The notes below the pieces were generated by a model. That model was not told the origin of the DNA. It saw nothing but the letters and a program-made list of their open reading frames with translations, and did no database searches. A program made the translations under genes and the position numbers. This document shows positions 25,656 through 34,357 of a DNA stretch of 64,000 nucleotides, piece after piece. The stretch is from positions 62,001 through 126,000 of the forward strand of contig CALULP010000002.1 in NCBI GenBank assembly GCA_944321495.1, given 5' to 3'. This DNA is from an uncultured Bacteroides sp. GTDB lineage: Bacteria > Bacteroidota > Bacteroidia > Bacteroidales > Bacteroidaceae. The number at the start of each line of letters is the position of its first letter. The stretch's first letter is position 1.

Positions 25656-27063
25656 ATTCGGATGATTTGTTTTCTACGATAATGCGGTTCATGTTGTACT
25701 TGATGACGACGGTCTTGTTCTCCTCGTCCATCGTGAACTCGTCCATGCCTTTGTCCCCGGGGATGAAGGAGGGTATCTGGGCGGTGGTGTAGTTGGCAGC
25801 CGAAGGGGTGTTGGCGGCTTCCGTCTCGCACACCGGCAGGCGGATGCCCAGGTCGGCCACGCGGCGGCCTTCGGCGATGAAGATTTCCTGGCGCATCAGG
25901 TAGACGATTTCCAGCAGGGCGTCCACGGTGGCGGGCTGGTCAATCATCTCTGCCGTGACCGAGGTGCCCGAGATGTAGGGGATGGCGATGAGGTTGGGCG
26001 CCTGGCGGTCGAGCACCAGCCCGCTGCGCAGCGGGTCGTCGGCCGAGGCGGCTACGCGGTAGGCCGAGCTGTTGGGGAACTTCTTGAAGCCGCCGTTGTA
26101 GCGTTCTTCCAGCTGGTCGTTGATGCCGGTTTCCACGGGGCGGCTGTTTACCAGCGCCAGCAGGGTGTGCAGGTAGCCCTTGGCGGCAGCCAGGTCGCCG
26201 TCAGCCAGGGCGGCTTCGGCCAGTATCAGGTAGGGTTCCTCGGCCTTGGCGATGCAGACGGGGCGTGCCTCGGTGGAGCTGTTTTTCTGGAAATACTTCG
26301 GGTCGAGGAAGTCCAGGCGAGGCAGCGGCTGGAAGTTGGTGCCGTACAGGTAGCCTTGGATGGAGCTGGTGAAGCCGTGGTCGCCGTCATACTCCACCAT
26401 GTGGGTGAAGTCGGCGGAGTAGCCCAGGGCGGTCTTCGCGTAGTCCGTGGCGCGCGCCTTGTCGCCCAGGCGGTAGCAGGCTCGTGCCATGAGGGTGTAG
26501 ATGAAGGCGCGGTCGTCGTCGGTGGCGGCATAGTCGAGGGCGGTGTCGAAGGTTGTCACGGCCAGTTCCAGGTGGTCTTCCCAGCCCACCACGTCACCCC
26601 CGTTCTCGGTGGGGAGTGCCAAGAAGTATTCGCCTGCCAGCAGGTAGGAGTAGCCCTTGATGTAGTACAGGTTGAAGCGTTGCGCGTCGGTCGTGGTGGG
26701 GTCGGCGGCCGCTACCACGTCCAGTCCCTGGTCGGCGGTTTCGCGCAGGGTGCCCACGTAGCGTTGCAGGTAGGTGACGTCCTGGTCGGTGTAGAGGATG
26801 GTGGGGAAGTCGAACACCTTGCTGCTCTGCGTGTAGTTGTTGAAGTAGTTGTCCGAGAGGATTTCCATCAGTTCGGCGTAGGAGCCGATGATGCTGGCAA
26901 ACGAGCGGTTGGCTCCGTTCACCCAGGTGGTCATGGCGTTGGGCGTTTCCAGGAACGTTTCTTCGCTCACGTTAGGGTTGATGATTTCGTCCGGTTGCAG
27001 CAGTTCGCACGAGGTGCATGCCAGGGCAGCCGTGGCGATACAGAGGTATTTCTTGAGTTTCAT
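25633..27063 (-). CDS. SusD/RagB-family nutrient-binding lipoprotein
   Basis: 476 residues. Lipobox CTSC (Cys about residue 19) exports it to the outer cell surface. The helical TPR-like body is recognised from the YLLAGEYFLALPTENGGD and RPVCIAKAEEPYLILAEAAL segments, and the C-terminal LVYLMRQEIFIAEGRR-type helix (here EIVYLMRQEIFIAEGRR) is typical of SusD. It forms a lid over the SusC channel and binds the substrate. The gene lies 151 bases after susC; that gap holds a 22-base repeat array. Its 3' end overlaps the phosphodiesterase gene, suggesting the ligand is a phosphorylated compound. Confidence 0.93.
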   Translation of the reverse strand: MKLKKYLCIATAALACTSCELLQPDEIINPNVSEETFLETPNAMTTWVNGANRSFASIIGSYAELMEILSDNYFNNYTQSSKVFDFPTILYTDQDVTYLQRYVGTLRETADQGLDVVAAADPTTTDAQRFNLYYIKGYSYLLAGEYFLALPTENGGDVVGWEDHLELAVTTFDTALDYAATDDDRAFIYTLMARACYRLGDKARATDYAKTALGYSADFTHMVEYDGDHGFTSSIQGYLYGTNFQPLPRLDFLDPKYFQKNSSTEARPVCIAKAEEPYLILAEAALADGDLAAAKGYLHTLLALVNSRPVETGINDQLEERYNGGFKKFPNSSAYRVAASADDPLRSGLVLDRQAPNLIAIPYISGTSVTAEMIDQPATVDALLEIVYLMRQEIFIAEGRRVADLGIRLPVCETEAANTPSAANYTTAQIPSFIPGDKGMDEFTMDEENKTVVIKYNMNRIIVENKSSEYVAPFFH

Positions 27064-27140
27064 TGTGATTCTTGTTTTTTTTATGGTTGTTTCGTCTTTC
27101 TAAGTTCAGCCCTACGTAGAAGGCTCTTTTTCACGGGTTT

Positions 27141-27206
27141 GGTAGCGATACTATGCTGGCGCGGTAGCGATACTACGCTTGGTCGGTAGCGGTACTACGC
27201 CAGTCC
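27141..27206. repeat. 22-base tandem repeat array R4, three units
   Basis: Units start at 27141, 27163 and 27185. The wording GGTAGCGATACTACGCTTGG is nearly identical to the array at 20475-20540. It lies in the susC-susD gap, within the presumed transcript and 9 bases past the susC stop. Confidence 0.9.
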
Positions 27207-27214
27207 GGGGCGTG

Positions 27215-30172
27215 TCAGAAGCTCAGGCGGATGGTTCCCACATACTGCCGCGGGGTGGAGTAGGTGGAGTAGTTCAGGCCGCCTACCGACACGGCTCCCT
27301 GCGAGCGTCCGCCGGCCAGCACGGCTTCGGGGTCGACCGACGATGCCGTGAACGACAGGGGGTTGTAGACGTTGAAGGCCACGTTGATGTTCTTGATGTA
27401 CTTGGCCGGCTTGAAGTCGTAGGACAGGCCGATGTTTCTGATTTTTATGTAGTCCGACTTTTCTACGAAGAAGTTGGTGAAGTTCAGCCAGTTGGCAGCC
27501 TGGTCCAGTCCCTCGAGGGCTTCTTCGGGGATGGCGTCGTCCTTCAGCCCCTTGGAGAAGCGGAACTGGCGGTCGAACGAGTGCACGTGCCCGCCGTACT
27601 GGTAGTCGCCGTTCATCATGAAGGTCAGGTTCTTGTAGGTGGCAAAGAGGGAGAAGTTGCCATAGCCCTTGGGCAGCGTCTGTCCCAAGTCCTGCAAGGG
27701 CAGCACTTCCTTCAGCGTGTTGTCGGGGTTGAGCACGGCCTTGTAGCCGCGGATGAAGCCTACCGATTTGCCTTCGGCCACGGCCGTCTGCACGGTGCGG
27801 GTGGAGAATCCGCCCACGGCGAAGGGCACGGCGGTACCCAGGTCGAGCACCTTGTTCTTGTTGGTGTTGAACGAGGCGTTCAGCCGCACGTTCCAGTCGC
27901 GCGTGTTCACCAGTTGCAGTCCTAAGCTCAGCTCGATGCCCTTGTTCTCGATTTCACCGGCATTGGCCAGGTAGTTGGCTTCCTGTCCGGAGGAGGGCAG
28001 CGAGGGGATGCTGAACAGGGCGTCTTTGGTCAGCGCGTAGTAGTAGGTGAAGCCCAGGTTCACCGTCTGGTTGAAGAGCACCACGTTGAAACCTGCCTCG
28101 TAGGAGTGTTTCTTTTCAGGCGCCAGGTCGGGGTTGCCGTAGTTGCCGAACGAGGCGGCCTGGTTGCCCAGGAAGGAATTGAACGCTACCGTGCGCTGGT
28201 ACTCGAAGGGCGGGGGATAGCTGCCGGCGATGCCGTAGTTGGCGAAGAGGCGGAAGTTGTTGAGCAGGCCGTTGCTCACGATGTCGCGCATGAACGGTTC
28301 GTCGGACATGATGTACGAGAAGCCCACTTTGGGGTAATACTGCCAGCCCACGTTGTCGCCGAAGGCGGTGTTGTAGTCCGAGCGCAAGCCCAGGTCGATG
28401 TAGTAGCGGTCTTTGAAGCCGATGTTTTCCTGGATGAACCAGCCGTAGTTGTACAGGTAGCTCAGCCACTCGCCGGCGGTCAGCGTGCCGGCGCCTTCGA
28501 TGATTTGCGCGCCGTCGCGCACGTTGGTGCCGTTGTAGGTGGACTGGTGGTCATAGGTGCTGAAGTACTGGAACCCTGCCGTGGTGATGGAGCTGAACAG
28601 GTCTTTGTAGCGGTATTTGTACTGCCCGTTCAGGTCGATGGTGAGGCCGAAGTACTTGCGGTCGAAGTTGCCGATGCTGCCGGCGTCCGACGTGCCTTCC
28701 GGTTCCTGCTGTGTGTGGATGAGGTATTCGTTGGTGGTGATGCGCTTGTTGGTGTTCACGCGGTAGTCCACGCCCATCACGCCTTTCAGCGTAAGGTTCT
28801 TCAGGGGCTGGTAGCTCAGCGACTGCGACGTTTGGAAGCGGCGCACCGACTCGCGGTTGTTCTGCAACGCCTCGGCCTTGTTGACGAAGGCCTTCATCTG
28901 GCTGTAGGCGTAGTCGTCCAGCGCGTCGATGTCGGCGCCGTAGCTCACCAGTTCGCCCTGCTGGTTGGTGTAGTGGAAGTTGGTGGCGGCAGAACCTTCG
29001 GTAAACCACAGGCCCGTGTATCCGCCCTGGTTGCCGTTGCGGCTGCGCGAGAAGTCCTGGATGACCATGCCGAAGGAGTTCTGGTACTCAAGGCCTTTGC
29101 CCAGTTGCACGCGCGAGCCGAAGCGCAGGTCGTACTTGCGGTCTTCGTTCTGGTTGTGTATCAGCGTACCGGTGCTGTTGCTCATGCTGGCGCCGAAGCT
29201 GTAGCCGTACTTCTCGGTGCCGCCGTCGAAGCCTATGCGGTACTTCTGCGTGAAACCCGTCTTGTGCAGCAGGTCTTTGGTGCGCTCAAAGTGGTAGAAC
29301 TGCCCGTTGGCCACGTCGGCTTCGAGCTGGGTTTCCACGTAGTAGCTGGTCTTCTGGTCGCGGCCCTTCTTGGTGAAAATCTGGATGACGCCGTTGGCTG
29401 CGTCCGAGCCGTAGAGCGTGGTGGCTGCGCCGCCGGTGACGTATTCTATGTGGTCGATGTTCTCCATCGGGATGTCGCCTATGGAGCCGGACACGGCGCT
29501 GTTGCCGCTCAGCGAGTTGTTCAGGGTGGTGCCGGTGTTTAGGTTGTCCACGCGCACGCCGTCCACGTAGATGACGGGGGTGGAGTTGGAGAACGCCGAC
29601 GACAGGCCGCGCGACTTCACCAGCGACGTGGTGCCTGCCTGGCCGCTGTTCAGGTTGATTTGCACGTTGGGCAGCGCGTTTTGCAGCATCTGGTCCACGC
29701 GGGCGGTGGGCATGAACTTCAGTTCGTCTTCACCCACGGTGGCCACGTTGGACGACAGGCGGCGCTTCTGCACCTCGGCGCCCTGTCCGGTCACTACCAC
29801 TTCGTCCAGCTTGAAGTTGTCCTCGTCCAGCTGGATGGTAACTTCTGCATTGGGTTCCACCCGGATGGTCTGTGTCACGTAGCCTATGTAAGAGATGCGC
29901 ACGGTGGCTCCCTGGGCGGCGGTCAGCTGGAATTCGCCGTCCACGTTGGTCACGGTGCCTTCCGAGGTGTCCATAATCATCAGCGAAACGCCGGGCAGCC
30001 TCTCCATGGTCTTTTTGTCGAGGATGATGCCCTTCATTTTCACTTTCTCCAGTGTCTTGGAAACGGGTTCGTTGGCAGGCAACAAGTCCGTGTCCTGTCC
30101 GTTGCCTTCTGCGGCCATAGCCGGGGCAAGGCTCCCCAGGGCCATCAAGCCAATCAAAATAGTTTGTTTCAT
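27215..30172 (-). CDS. SusC/RagA-family TonB-linked outer membrane transporter
   Basis: 985 residues. After the signal peptide (about 20 residues) and a linker comes a carboxypeptidase-regulatory-like domain (about residues 45-125, KGIILDKKTMERLPGVSLMI). Then the LDEVVVTGQG TonB-box region, the plug (LVKSRGLSSAFSNSTPVIYVDGVRVD, IEYVTGGAATTLYGSDAANGVIQI) and a 22-strand barrel ending IRLSF. There is no STN domain, so it is not built for sigma/anti-sigma signalling. It imports the SusD-bound ligand. The start is 108 bases after an ECF sigma gene on the same strand. Its barrel is rather poor in matches to named groups, so the substrate cannot be stated. Confidence 0.94.
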   Translation of the reverse strand: MKQTILIGLMALGSLAPAMAAEGNGQDTDLLPANEPVSKTLEKVKMKGIILDKKTMERLPGVSLMIMDTSEGTVTNVDGEFQLTAAQGATVRISYIGYVTQTIRVEPNAEVTIQLDEDNFKLDEVVVTGQGAEVQKRRLSSNVATVGEDELKFMPTARVDQMLQNALPNVQINLNSGQAGTTSLVKSRGLSSAFSNSTPVIYVDGVRVDNLNTGTTLNNSLSGNSAVSGSIGDIPMENIDHIEYVTGGAATTLYGSDAANGVIQIFTKKGRDQKTSYYVETQLEADVANGQFYHFERTKDLLHKTGFTQKYRIGFDGGTEKYGYSFGASMSNSTGTLIHNQNEDRKYDLRFGSRVQLGKGLEYQNSFGMVIQDFSRSRNGNQGGYTGLWFTEGSAATNFHYTNQQGELVSYGADIDALDDYAYSQMKAFVNKAEALQNNRESVRRFQTSQSLSYQPLKNLTLKGVMGVDYRVNTNKRITTNEYLIHTQQEPEGTSDAGSIGNFDRKYFGLTIDLNGQYKYRYKDLFSSITTAGFQYFSTYDHQSTYNGTNVRDGAQIIEGAGTLTAGEWLSYLYNYGWFIQENIGFKDRYYIDLGLRSDYNTAFGDNVGWQYYPKVGFSYIMSDEPFMRDIVSNGLLNNFRLFANYGIAGSYPPPFEYQRTVAFNSFLGNQAASFGNYGNPDLAPEKKHSYEAGFNVVLFNQTVNLGFTYYYALTKDALFSIPSLPSSGQEANYLANAGEIENKGIELSLGLQLVNTRDWNVRLNASFNTNKNKVLDLGTAVPFAVGGFSTRTVQTAVAEGKSVGFIRGYKAVLNPDNTLKEVLPLQDLGQTLPKGYGNFSLFATYKNLTFMMNGDYQYGGHVHSFDRQFRFSKGLKDDAIPEEALEGLDQAANWLNFTNFFVEKSDYIKIRNIGLSYDFKPAKYIKNINVAFNVYNPLSFTASSVDPEAVLAGGRSQGAVSVGGLNYSTYSTPRQYVGTIRLSF

Positions 30173-30203
30173 CGTTATGTGTGAATGGTTAGTAAATGTA
30201 TGT

Positions 30204-30287
30204 TTGTTTCACACCCTATTGACACAGGGAGGTGGCCTGATAGCGTGACAAGGGTGTGTATATTTCGTTTCAATCTTGTTTCACACC
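30204..30287 (-). promoter_or_regulatory. Direct repeats GGTGTGAAACAA upstream of susC
   Basis: On the minus strand GGTGTGAAACAA occurs at 30287-30276 (overlapping the end of the sigma gene) and again at 30215-30204, 72 bases apart. Between them CACACCCT/AGGGTGTG form an 8-base inverted repeat. This is the only non-coding space of the operon before susC, so a regulator or the ECF sigma itself may bind here. Confidence 0.45.
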
Positions 30288-30859
30288 GACTGTAGAGATG
30301 TCTTGAGGTAGTGGCGCAGCAGCCTCAGGGCAAGGTGGTAGTGGTTTTTGACCGTGCTTTCGGAGACGCCCAGCCGGACGGCGATTTCTTTGTTGGACAG
30401 GCTGCGCCGGCTTTTCAGCAGGAATACATGGCGTTGGGGCAGGGGCAGCCGGCCGATAGCTTTCATGAAGCAGGCGTAGCGTGTGTTGCGTTCCATGCGT
30501 TCTTGCAAGTCGGTGTCGGCTATGCTGTTCAGTTGTGAAGCATCGAGGCTGGTTGCCCGGACAAAGATGCCGGGGGTGTCGCGCAGCAGGTTGAGTGAGG
30601 CATTTTTCACCACGGTATAGAGGTAGTTTTTCACGCTGGTGGTGATGCGGAGGGAAAGGTGCGACTCCCACAGGCGAAAGAAGACTTGCTGCACCAGGTC
30701 TTTGGCGCGCTCGTCGTCTTGCAAGTAAGTGGCCGAGAGGGTGCAGAGGGGCGCATAGTAGGTGGCATACAGGTAGGTGAAGGCTTCGGGGTTGCCGTTG
30801 TGCAATCCATCGAGCAACGATTGGTCGTTGGTCAGAGAATATTTCTTTTTCATAGCCAA
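30281..30859 (-). CDS. ECF-type RNA polymerase sigma factor
   Basis: 192 residues. Region 2 is seen in EAFTYLYATYYAPLCTLSATYL...AKDLVQQVFFRLWE and region 4 in LPLPQRHVFLLKSRRSLSNKEIAVRLGVSESTVKNHYHLAL. This is the Bacteroidetes sigma-70 family often placed before susC-like genes. In the usual arrangement a FecR anti-sigma gene follows and the receptor has an STN domain; neither is present here. A second Met two codons downstream (30853) is an equally good start. It probably directs transcription of the susCD-phosphodiesterase genes. Confidence 0.93.
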   Translation of the reverse strand: MAMKKKYSLTNDQSLLDGLHNGNPEAFTYLYATYYAPLCTLSATYLQDDERAKDLVQQVFFRLWESHLSLRITTSVKNYLYTVVKNASLNLLRDTPGIFVRATSLDASQLNSIADTDLQERMERNTRYACFMKAIGRLPLPQRHVFLLKSRRSLSNKEIAVRLGVSESTVKNHYHLALRLLRHYLKTSLQSV

Positions 30860-31040
30860 TGTCTGTTAAGTCGGTTTTTATGTCTTTCAAAAAACCGGTG
30901 CGAAATTAGGCAGGCTATGTTACGTGTGGGTTACAGCAGGGTTGTGTTTGCATAACGCAGTTGTGACAAAACGTTTTCAGAGGAGAACCCGCCGGATTGG
31001 CTTTGCAAAGTTGCCGGAAATTGCCGGGTTGGAATTATTT

Positions 31041-31072
31041 TTTGTGTAAAGTTGAAAAATGTACTAATTTTG
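31041..31072 (+). promoter_or_regulatory. Consensus promoter of the DUF6377 regulator gene
   Basis: TTTG (31041-31044), exactly 20 bases, TAATTTTG (31065-31072). Both boxes and the spacing fit the Bacteroidetes consensus. The start codon is 57 bases further. Confidence 0.72.
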
Positions 31073-31129
31073 TTAGCCCTATATGTACGATTATATAAAT
31101 GAGGACTGACAATAACAAACTAATTTGCC

Positions 31130-32878
31130 ATGAAACTATCTTTGCAATATCCCGTGATTTTGAAGACACTGACATTATTGGTAATGGTCATGGTGTTATC
31201 CTGCACCACCGGCAAGCCCGATTATGAAGGCATGGTCACTGAGAGACAATCCGAATTATACGTCCGGCAATTCAAGACGATGTTCGACAGCTTTCCGGAG
31301 AGCCGGAAAGTACAGCTTGCCGAGTCTGTGAAAAGGTACTCCGCAAGGCTGGATGCCTTATTGGATAGCGCAAAGTATTACAAGGAAGAGAAGCGGCGGC
31401 GGATAGCGGACATCAAAAACCGTCCGGTAACTTCTGATGCCGGGCTGTTAGCTAAATATATAGACTTGTATGGTGAGTATATCGTCAGCAGTTTCGATTC
31501 ATCCTTTGTTTACGCCCATAAAATCCGGGAGATTGCCAGTCGCATGTCCGACCCCGATATCAAGGCTCAGGCGGCTATTCTGCTCAGCAATATGTACATT
31601 CAAGGCGGCTATTTCCGGGAAGCAGACCAGGCTATCTATGATTTTGATGAAGGGGCATGCTCCGACTCCATGAAAATTCAAGTCGGCATCGCCCGGTTTA
31701 ATCTTGAATACGAGAATTGTTTCTTTTTTGCCTGGCGTTTGTATAGTCCCAATGTGGCCCGCCAGAACATGCTGCGCATTTACGACGAGATTTTCCCCCT
31801 TTTGCTCGATGATTCTTACGAGATATATTATATGAAGATGCTGATGGCATTTTCCAATCACGAATATAAGCAGTCGGAGAATTATGGCAACATCATTCTC
31901 ACCAAGACAGCGAAAGGCAGCCCGGAATACATCAAAACCATTGGCGATATCGGGTTCAGTAAGATGGGCTATGGAGAGTTTGCCGATGCCATGCGTTATA
32001 TGATTGAGGAGGCACAATACGGCATCCGGTCGGGTTCGACCAATTATTATTCTTTGCGTAAGATAGCCGAATTGGTTTACGTGATGGGCGATTTGGCACG
32101 GGCGGCGAAATACATAGGTTTCGCGATGGACAATGCCACAGAATTCAATTCCAAATACCGCATCATCGAGAGTTCCAAAAGCTATCCCATCATAACCATG
32201 CAGCTACGCAGCAAGATTGAACGTGACCGCACCAAGGCTTACATATTAAGCTTTGTGATGCTTCTTGCGCTGGTACTTCTTGCACTCTCCACCTTATATA
32301 TCATAAAACAGCGGCGGAAAGTATATGCCCAGGCTCAAGAACTCAACTTGCGTAACCGGCGACTCGAAGCAAAGAACAAGGAAATAGAAGAAGCCAATCG
32401 AAACCTGAAAGATAACCGGGGAGTGACAAGCGTGCTCGTGGGCAAGATGATGTCCGGCATAGCCACGCGCAGGGAATTAATCGACCAAATGAAGAAAGAA
32501 CTTTCCGTTAAAATCAAAGCAAAGCAATACGATAGTTTGAGCATTATGGTAGAGAAATACACCAAGGAGATAGCATCTACCTATCTGGATGTGGACGAAG
32601 TATTGCTTGCTTTCTTCCCTAATTTCGCCAAACAATTCAATGCATTGCTCCGCGAGGACTGCCGTTTTGAGGTGAAACCTGGCAGCCTGCCCATCGAGAT
32701 GCGTATCTTTGCCTTATGGCGTATCGGGGTCAGAAAGAATGAGAGTATAGCCAATTGCCTGCAATATTCGCTCAATACGATTAAGAGCTATAAAACGCGG
32801 GTACTGAACGCTTCGCTTTACGGCAAGGAAGAATTCTACGACCGCTTAATGCAGATTGCAATAGACATTACTGAATAA
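31130..32878 (+). CDS. DUF6377-type membrane regulator with TPR region and C-terminal HTH
   Basis: 582 residues. A lipoprotein-like signal (VLSC at about residue 25) precedes a helical TPR-like sensor region (about residues 40-365). A single membrane helix follows near residue 370-395 (AYILSFVMLLALVLLALSTLYI), then a coiled coil (about 400-430), then a cytoplasmic tail whose end (NESIANCLQYSLNTIKSYKTRV) looks like a LuxR-type helix-turn-helix. This layout is that of DUF6377 regulators of glycan loci. A paralogue is at 54380. It stands before the esterase/deacetylase cluster, which it probably controls. Composition is AT-rich compared with the sigma gene next to it. Confidence 0.82.
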   Translation: MKLSLQYPVILKTLTLLVMVMVLSCTTGKPDYEGMVTERQSELYVRQFKTMFDSFPESRKVQLAESVKRYSARLDALLDSAKYYKEEKRRRIADIKNRPVTSDAGLLAKYIDLYGEYIVSSFDSSFVYAHKIREIASRMSDPDIKAQAAILLSNMYIQGGYFREADQAIYDFDEGACSDSMKIQVGIARFNLEYENCFFFAWRLYSPNVARQNMLRIYDEIFPLLLDDSYEIYYMKMLMAFSNHEYKQSENYGNIILTKTAKGSPEYIKTIGDIGFSKMGYGEFADAMRYMIEEAQYGIRSGSTNYYSLRKIAELVYVMGDLARAAKYIGFAMDNATEFNSKYRIIESSKSYPIITMQLRSKIERDRTKAYILSFVMLLALVLLALSTLYIIKQRRKVYAQAQELNLRNRRLEAKNKEIEEANRNLKDNRGVTSVLVGKMMSGIATRRELIDQMKKELSVKIKAKQYDSLSIMVEKYTKEIASTYLDVDEVLLAFFPNFAKQFNALLREDCRFEVKPGSLPIEMRIFALWRIGVRKNESIANCLQYSLNTIKSYKTRVLNASLYGKEEFYDRLMQIAIDITE

Positions 32879-32901
32879 GAGAGTAAGATACAGGAATATG
32901 G

Positions 32902-32950
32902 ACTGCACTCATGGCTTCCCTTTCAAGGGGGGCGTGGGTGCAGTTTTTTT
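32902..32950 (+). terminator. Terminator after DUF6377 regulator
   Basis: ACTGCAC (32902-32908) pairs with GTGCAGT (32938-32944), with a smaller CCCTTT/AAGGGG stem inside, followed by seven T. Confidence 0.82.
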
Positions 32951-33084
32951 GTAGCTTATTGGGAGTATATAGGGCCGGTGGTTTTCATTGCGTGCCAGGA
33001 AAACAGGGAGCATTTAGGCGCAAAATGCGAAGGGGAAAAGTATATTGAAGATATATTCTAAATGATTCAAACATTTGATAAACA

Positions 33085-33113
33085 GGTATATATTACTGCC
33101 AAGAGGGTATATA
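33085..33113 (+). promoter_or_regulatory. Direct repeat GGTATATA, 21-base period, candidate activator site
   Basis: GGTATATA at 33085-33092 and 33106-33113 recur at 21 bases, two turns of the helix, and end 10 bases before the proposed -33 box. This is the position expected for an activator, for which the DUF6377 regulator upstream is the obvious candidate. Confidence 0.5.
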
Positions 33114-33123
33114 CGGTAGGAAA

Positions 33124-33155
33124 ATTGGGATTGCTTTAGGGCAGGTGTAACTTTG
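33124..33155 (+). promoter_or_regulatory. Promoter of the esterase/deacetylase cluster
   Basis: ATTG (33124-33127), 20 bases, TAACTTTG (33148-33155). The -7 box is exact; the -33 box differs by one base. The first gene starts 76 bases downstream. Confidence 0.58.
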
Positions 33156-33231
33156 CAGCACATCAATCGCATGATAGCCAGCGACTGGCTACAGGCAAAT
33201 AAAAAAATAACCCTAAAAACTTATTAAAACA

Positions 33232-34323
33232 ATGAAGAGCTTATTACATCTGCTGATTGGCGCTGCGCTAATAGTTTCGTTTGGAAGCTGTAAGCAAAAA
33301 GCGTCCGAGACAAAAAACTTGGGAGAAAGCCTGCCGCGCGCGGAAACTCCGGCCGTGCTCAACGATTCTGTCAATACTATGCTTGCCCGTGCGCAGGCCG
33401 ACAGCCTCGACATCCACAGCATCATGATTGTGAAAGATGGCAGCGTCATCTATGAAAAATGGCAAAGCCAGGGGAAGCCCGAAACGCCCCATGTCCTCAA
33501 CTCCGTGAGCAAGACGTTCACATCGCTCGGCGTAGGTCTGGCGATTGCCGACGGCAAGATGAAACTTGATGACAAAGTTATCAGTTTCTTCCCCGACAAA
33601 CTGCCTGCAAAAGTGAGCGACAATCTGGCCGACATGGACATCCGCGACCTGCTTACCATGACCTGCGGCCATGCCAATGACCATACTTACGAGATGCAGC
33701 AACTGGCCAAGGAGAATCCTTCGATGGACTGGGTGAAGCAATTCCTCAGCTATCCTGTGGAATTTACGCCGGGCGAAGTGTATTGCTACAACAGCGTGGG
33801 CACCTTCATGTTATCGGCCATTGTGCAGAAAGTAACCGGCAAGAAGCTGCTGGATTATCTTGACGAACGCATCTTTGCGCCTTTGCATATCGAGGATGCG
33901 TGCTGGGGCGAAACCAAAGAAGGGCAGAACTTCGGTGGTTGGGGGCTTTACCTTAAGACGGAAGATCTTGCCAAAACCGGTCAGTTGATTCTCCAAAACG
34001 GGAAATGGAATGGTAAGCAGCTCGTCCCTGCCGAATGGATTGCCGAAATGACTAAGAAGCAAGTGCCGAGTGCTCCCGCCGGCATCAATGCCACAGAACT
34101 TGTGGCAGAAAAAGCCGACCCAGACTGGATACAGGGCTACGGTTATCAGATGTGGATGTGCCGCCATCAGGCTTTTCGTGCCGACGGTGCTCGGGGACAG
34201 TTCATTCTTGTGCTTCCCGAGCAGAACACGGTCATAGCCATGACTGCTGATACTCCGCGCATGCAGGACGAACTCCAATTAGTATGGAACTACATCCTCC
34301 CTGTGCTTAATACCTTGAAATAA
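33232..34323 (+). CDS. Serine hydrolase lipoprotein, beta-lactamase/PBP fold
   Basis: 363 residues. Lipobox FGSC puts the acylated Cys at residue 20. The class-C beta-lactamase-like fold shows the SxxK nucleophile motif at Ser91-Lys94 (NSVSKTFTS), the YxN-type motif in VYCYNSVGTF, and a C-terminal GARGQ in place of KTG. Proteins of this kind are usually esterases or D-amino peptidases, not antibiotic beta-lactamases. The next gene carries a clearly related domain at its C-terminus, and stretches of DNA around 33575-33625 and 35495-35545 are nearly identical, so the two arose by tandem duplication. Confidence 0.88.
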   Translation: MKSLLHLLIGAALIVSFGSCKQKASETKNLGESLPRAETPAVLNDSVNTMLARAQADSLDIHSIMIVKDGSVIYEKWQSQGKPETPHVLNSVSKTFTSLGVGLAIADGKMKLDDKVISFFPDKLPAKVSDNLADMDIRDLLTMTCGHANDHTYEMQQLAKENPSMDWVKQFLSYPVEFTPGEVYCYNSVGTFMLSAIVQKVTGKKLLDYLDERIFAPLHIEDACWGETKEGQNFGGWGLYLKTEDLAKTGQLILQNGKWNGKQLVPAEWIAEMTKKQVPSAPAGINATELVAEKADPDWIQGYGYQMWMCRHQAFRADGARGQFILVLPEQNTVIAMTADTPRMQDELQLVWNYILPVLNTLK

Positions 34324-34357
34324 GATGGTTTACCTAAAAAGAATTTATAAACAAGAC

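Larger units (their letters stand above)
32879..33231. other. 353-base regulatory region before the esterase/deacetylase cluster
   Basis: It holds the regulator's terminator (32902-32950), an AT-rich stretch, two direct repeats GGTATATA (33085-33092 and 33106-33113) and a promoter (33124-33155). No open frame in it looks coding. Confidence 0.65.
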
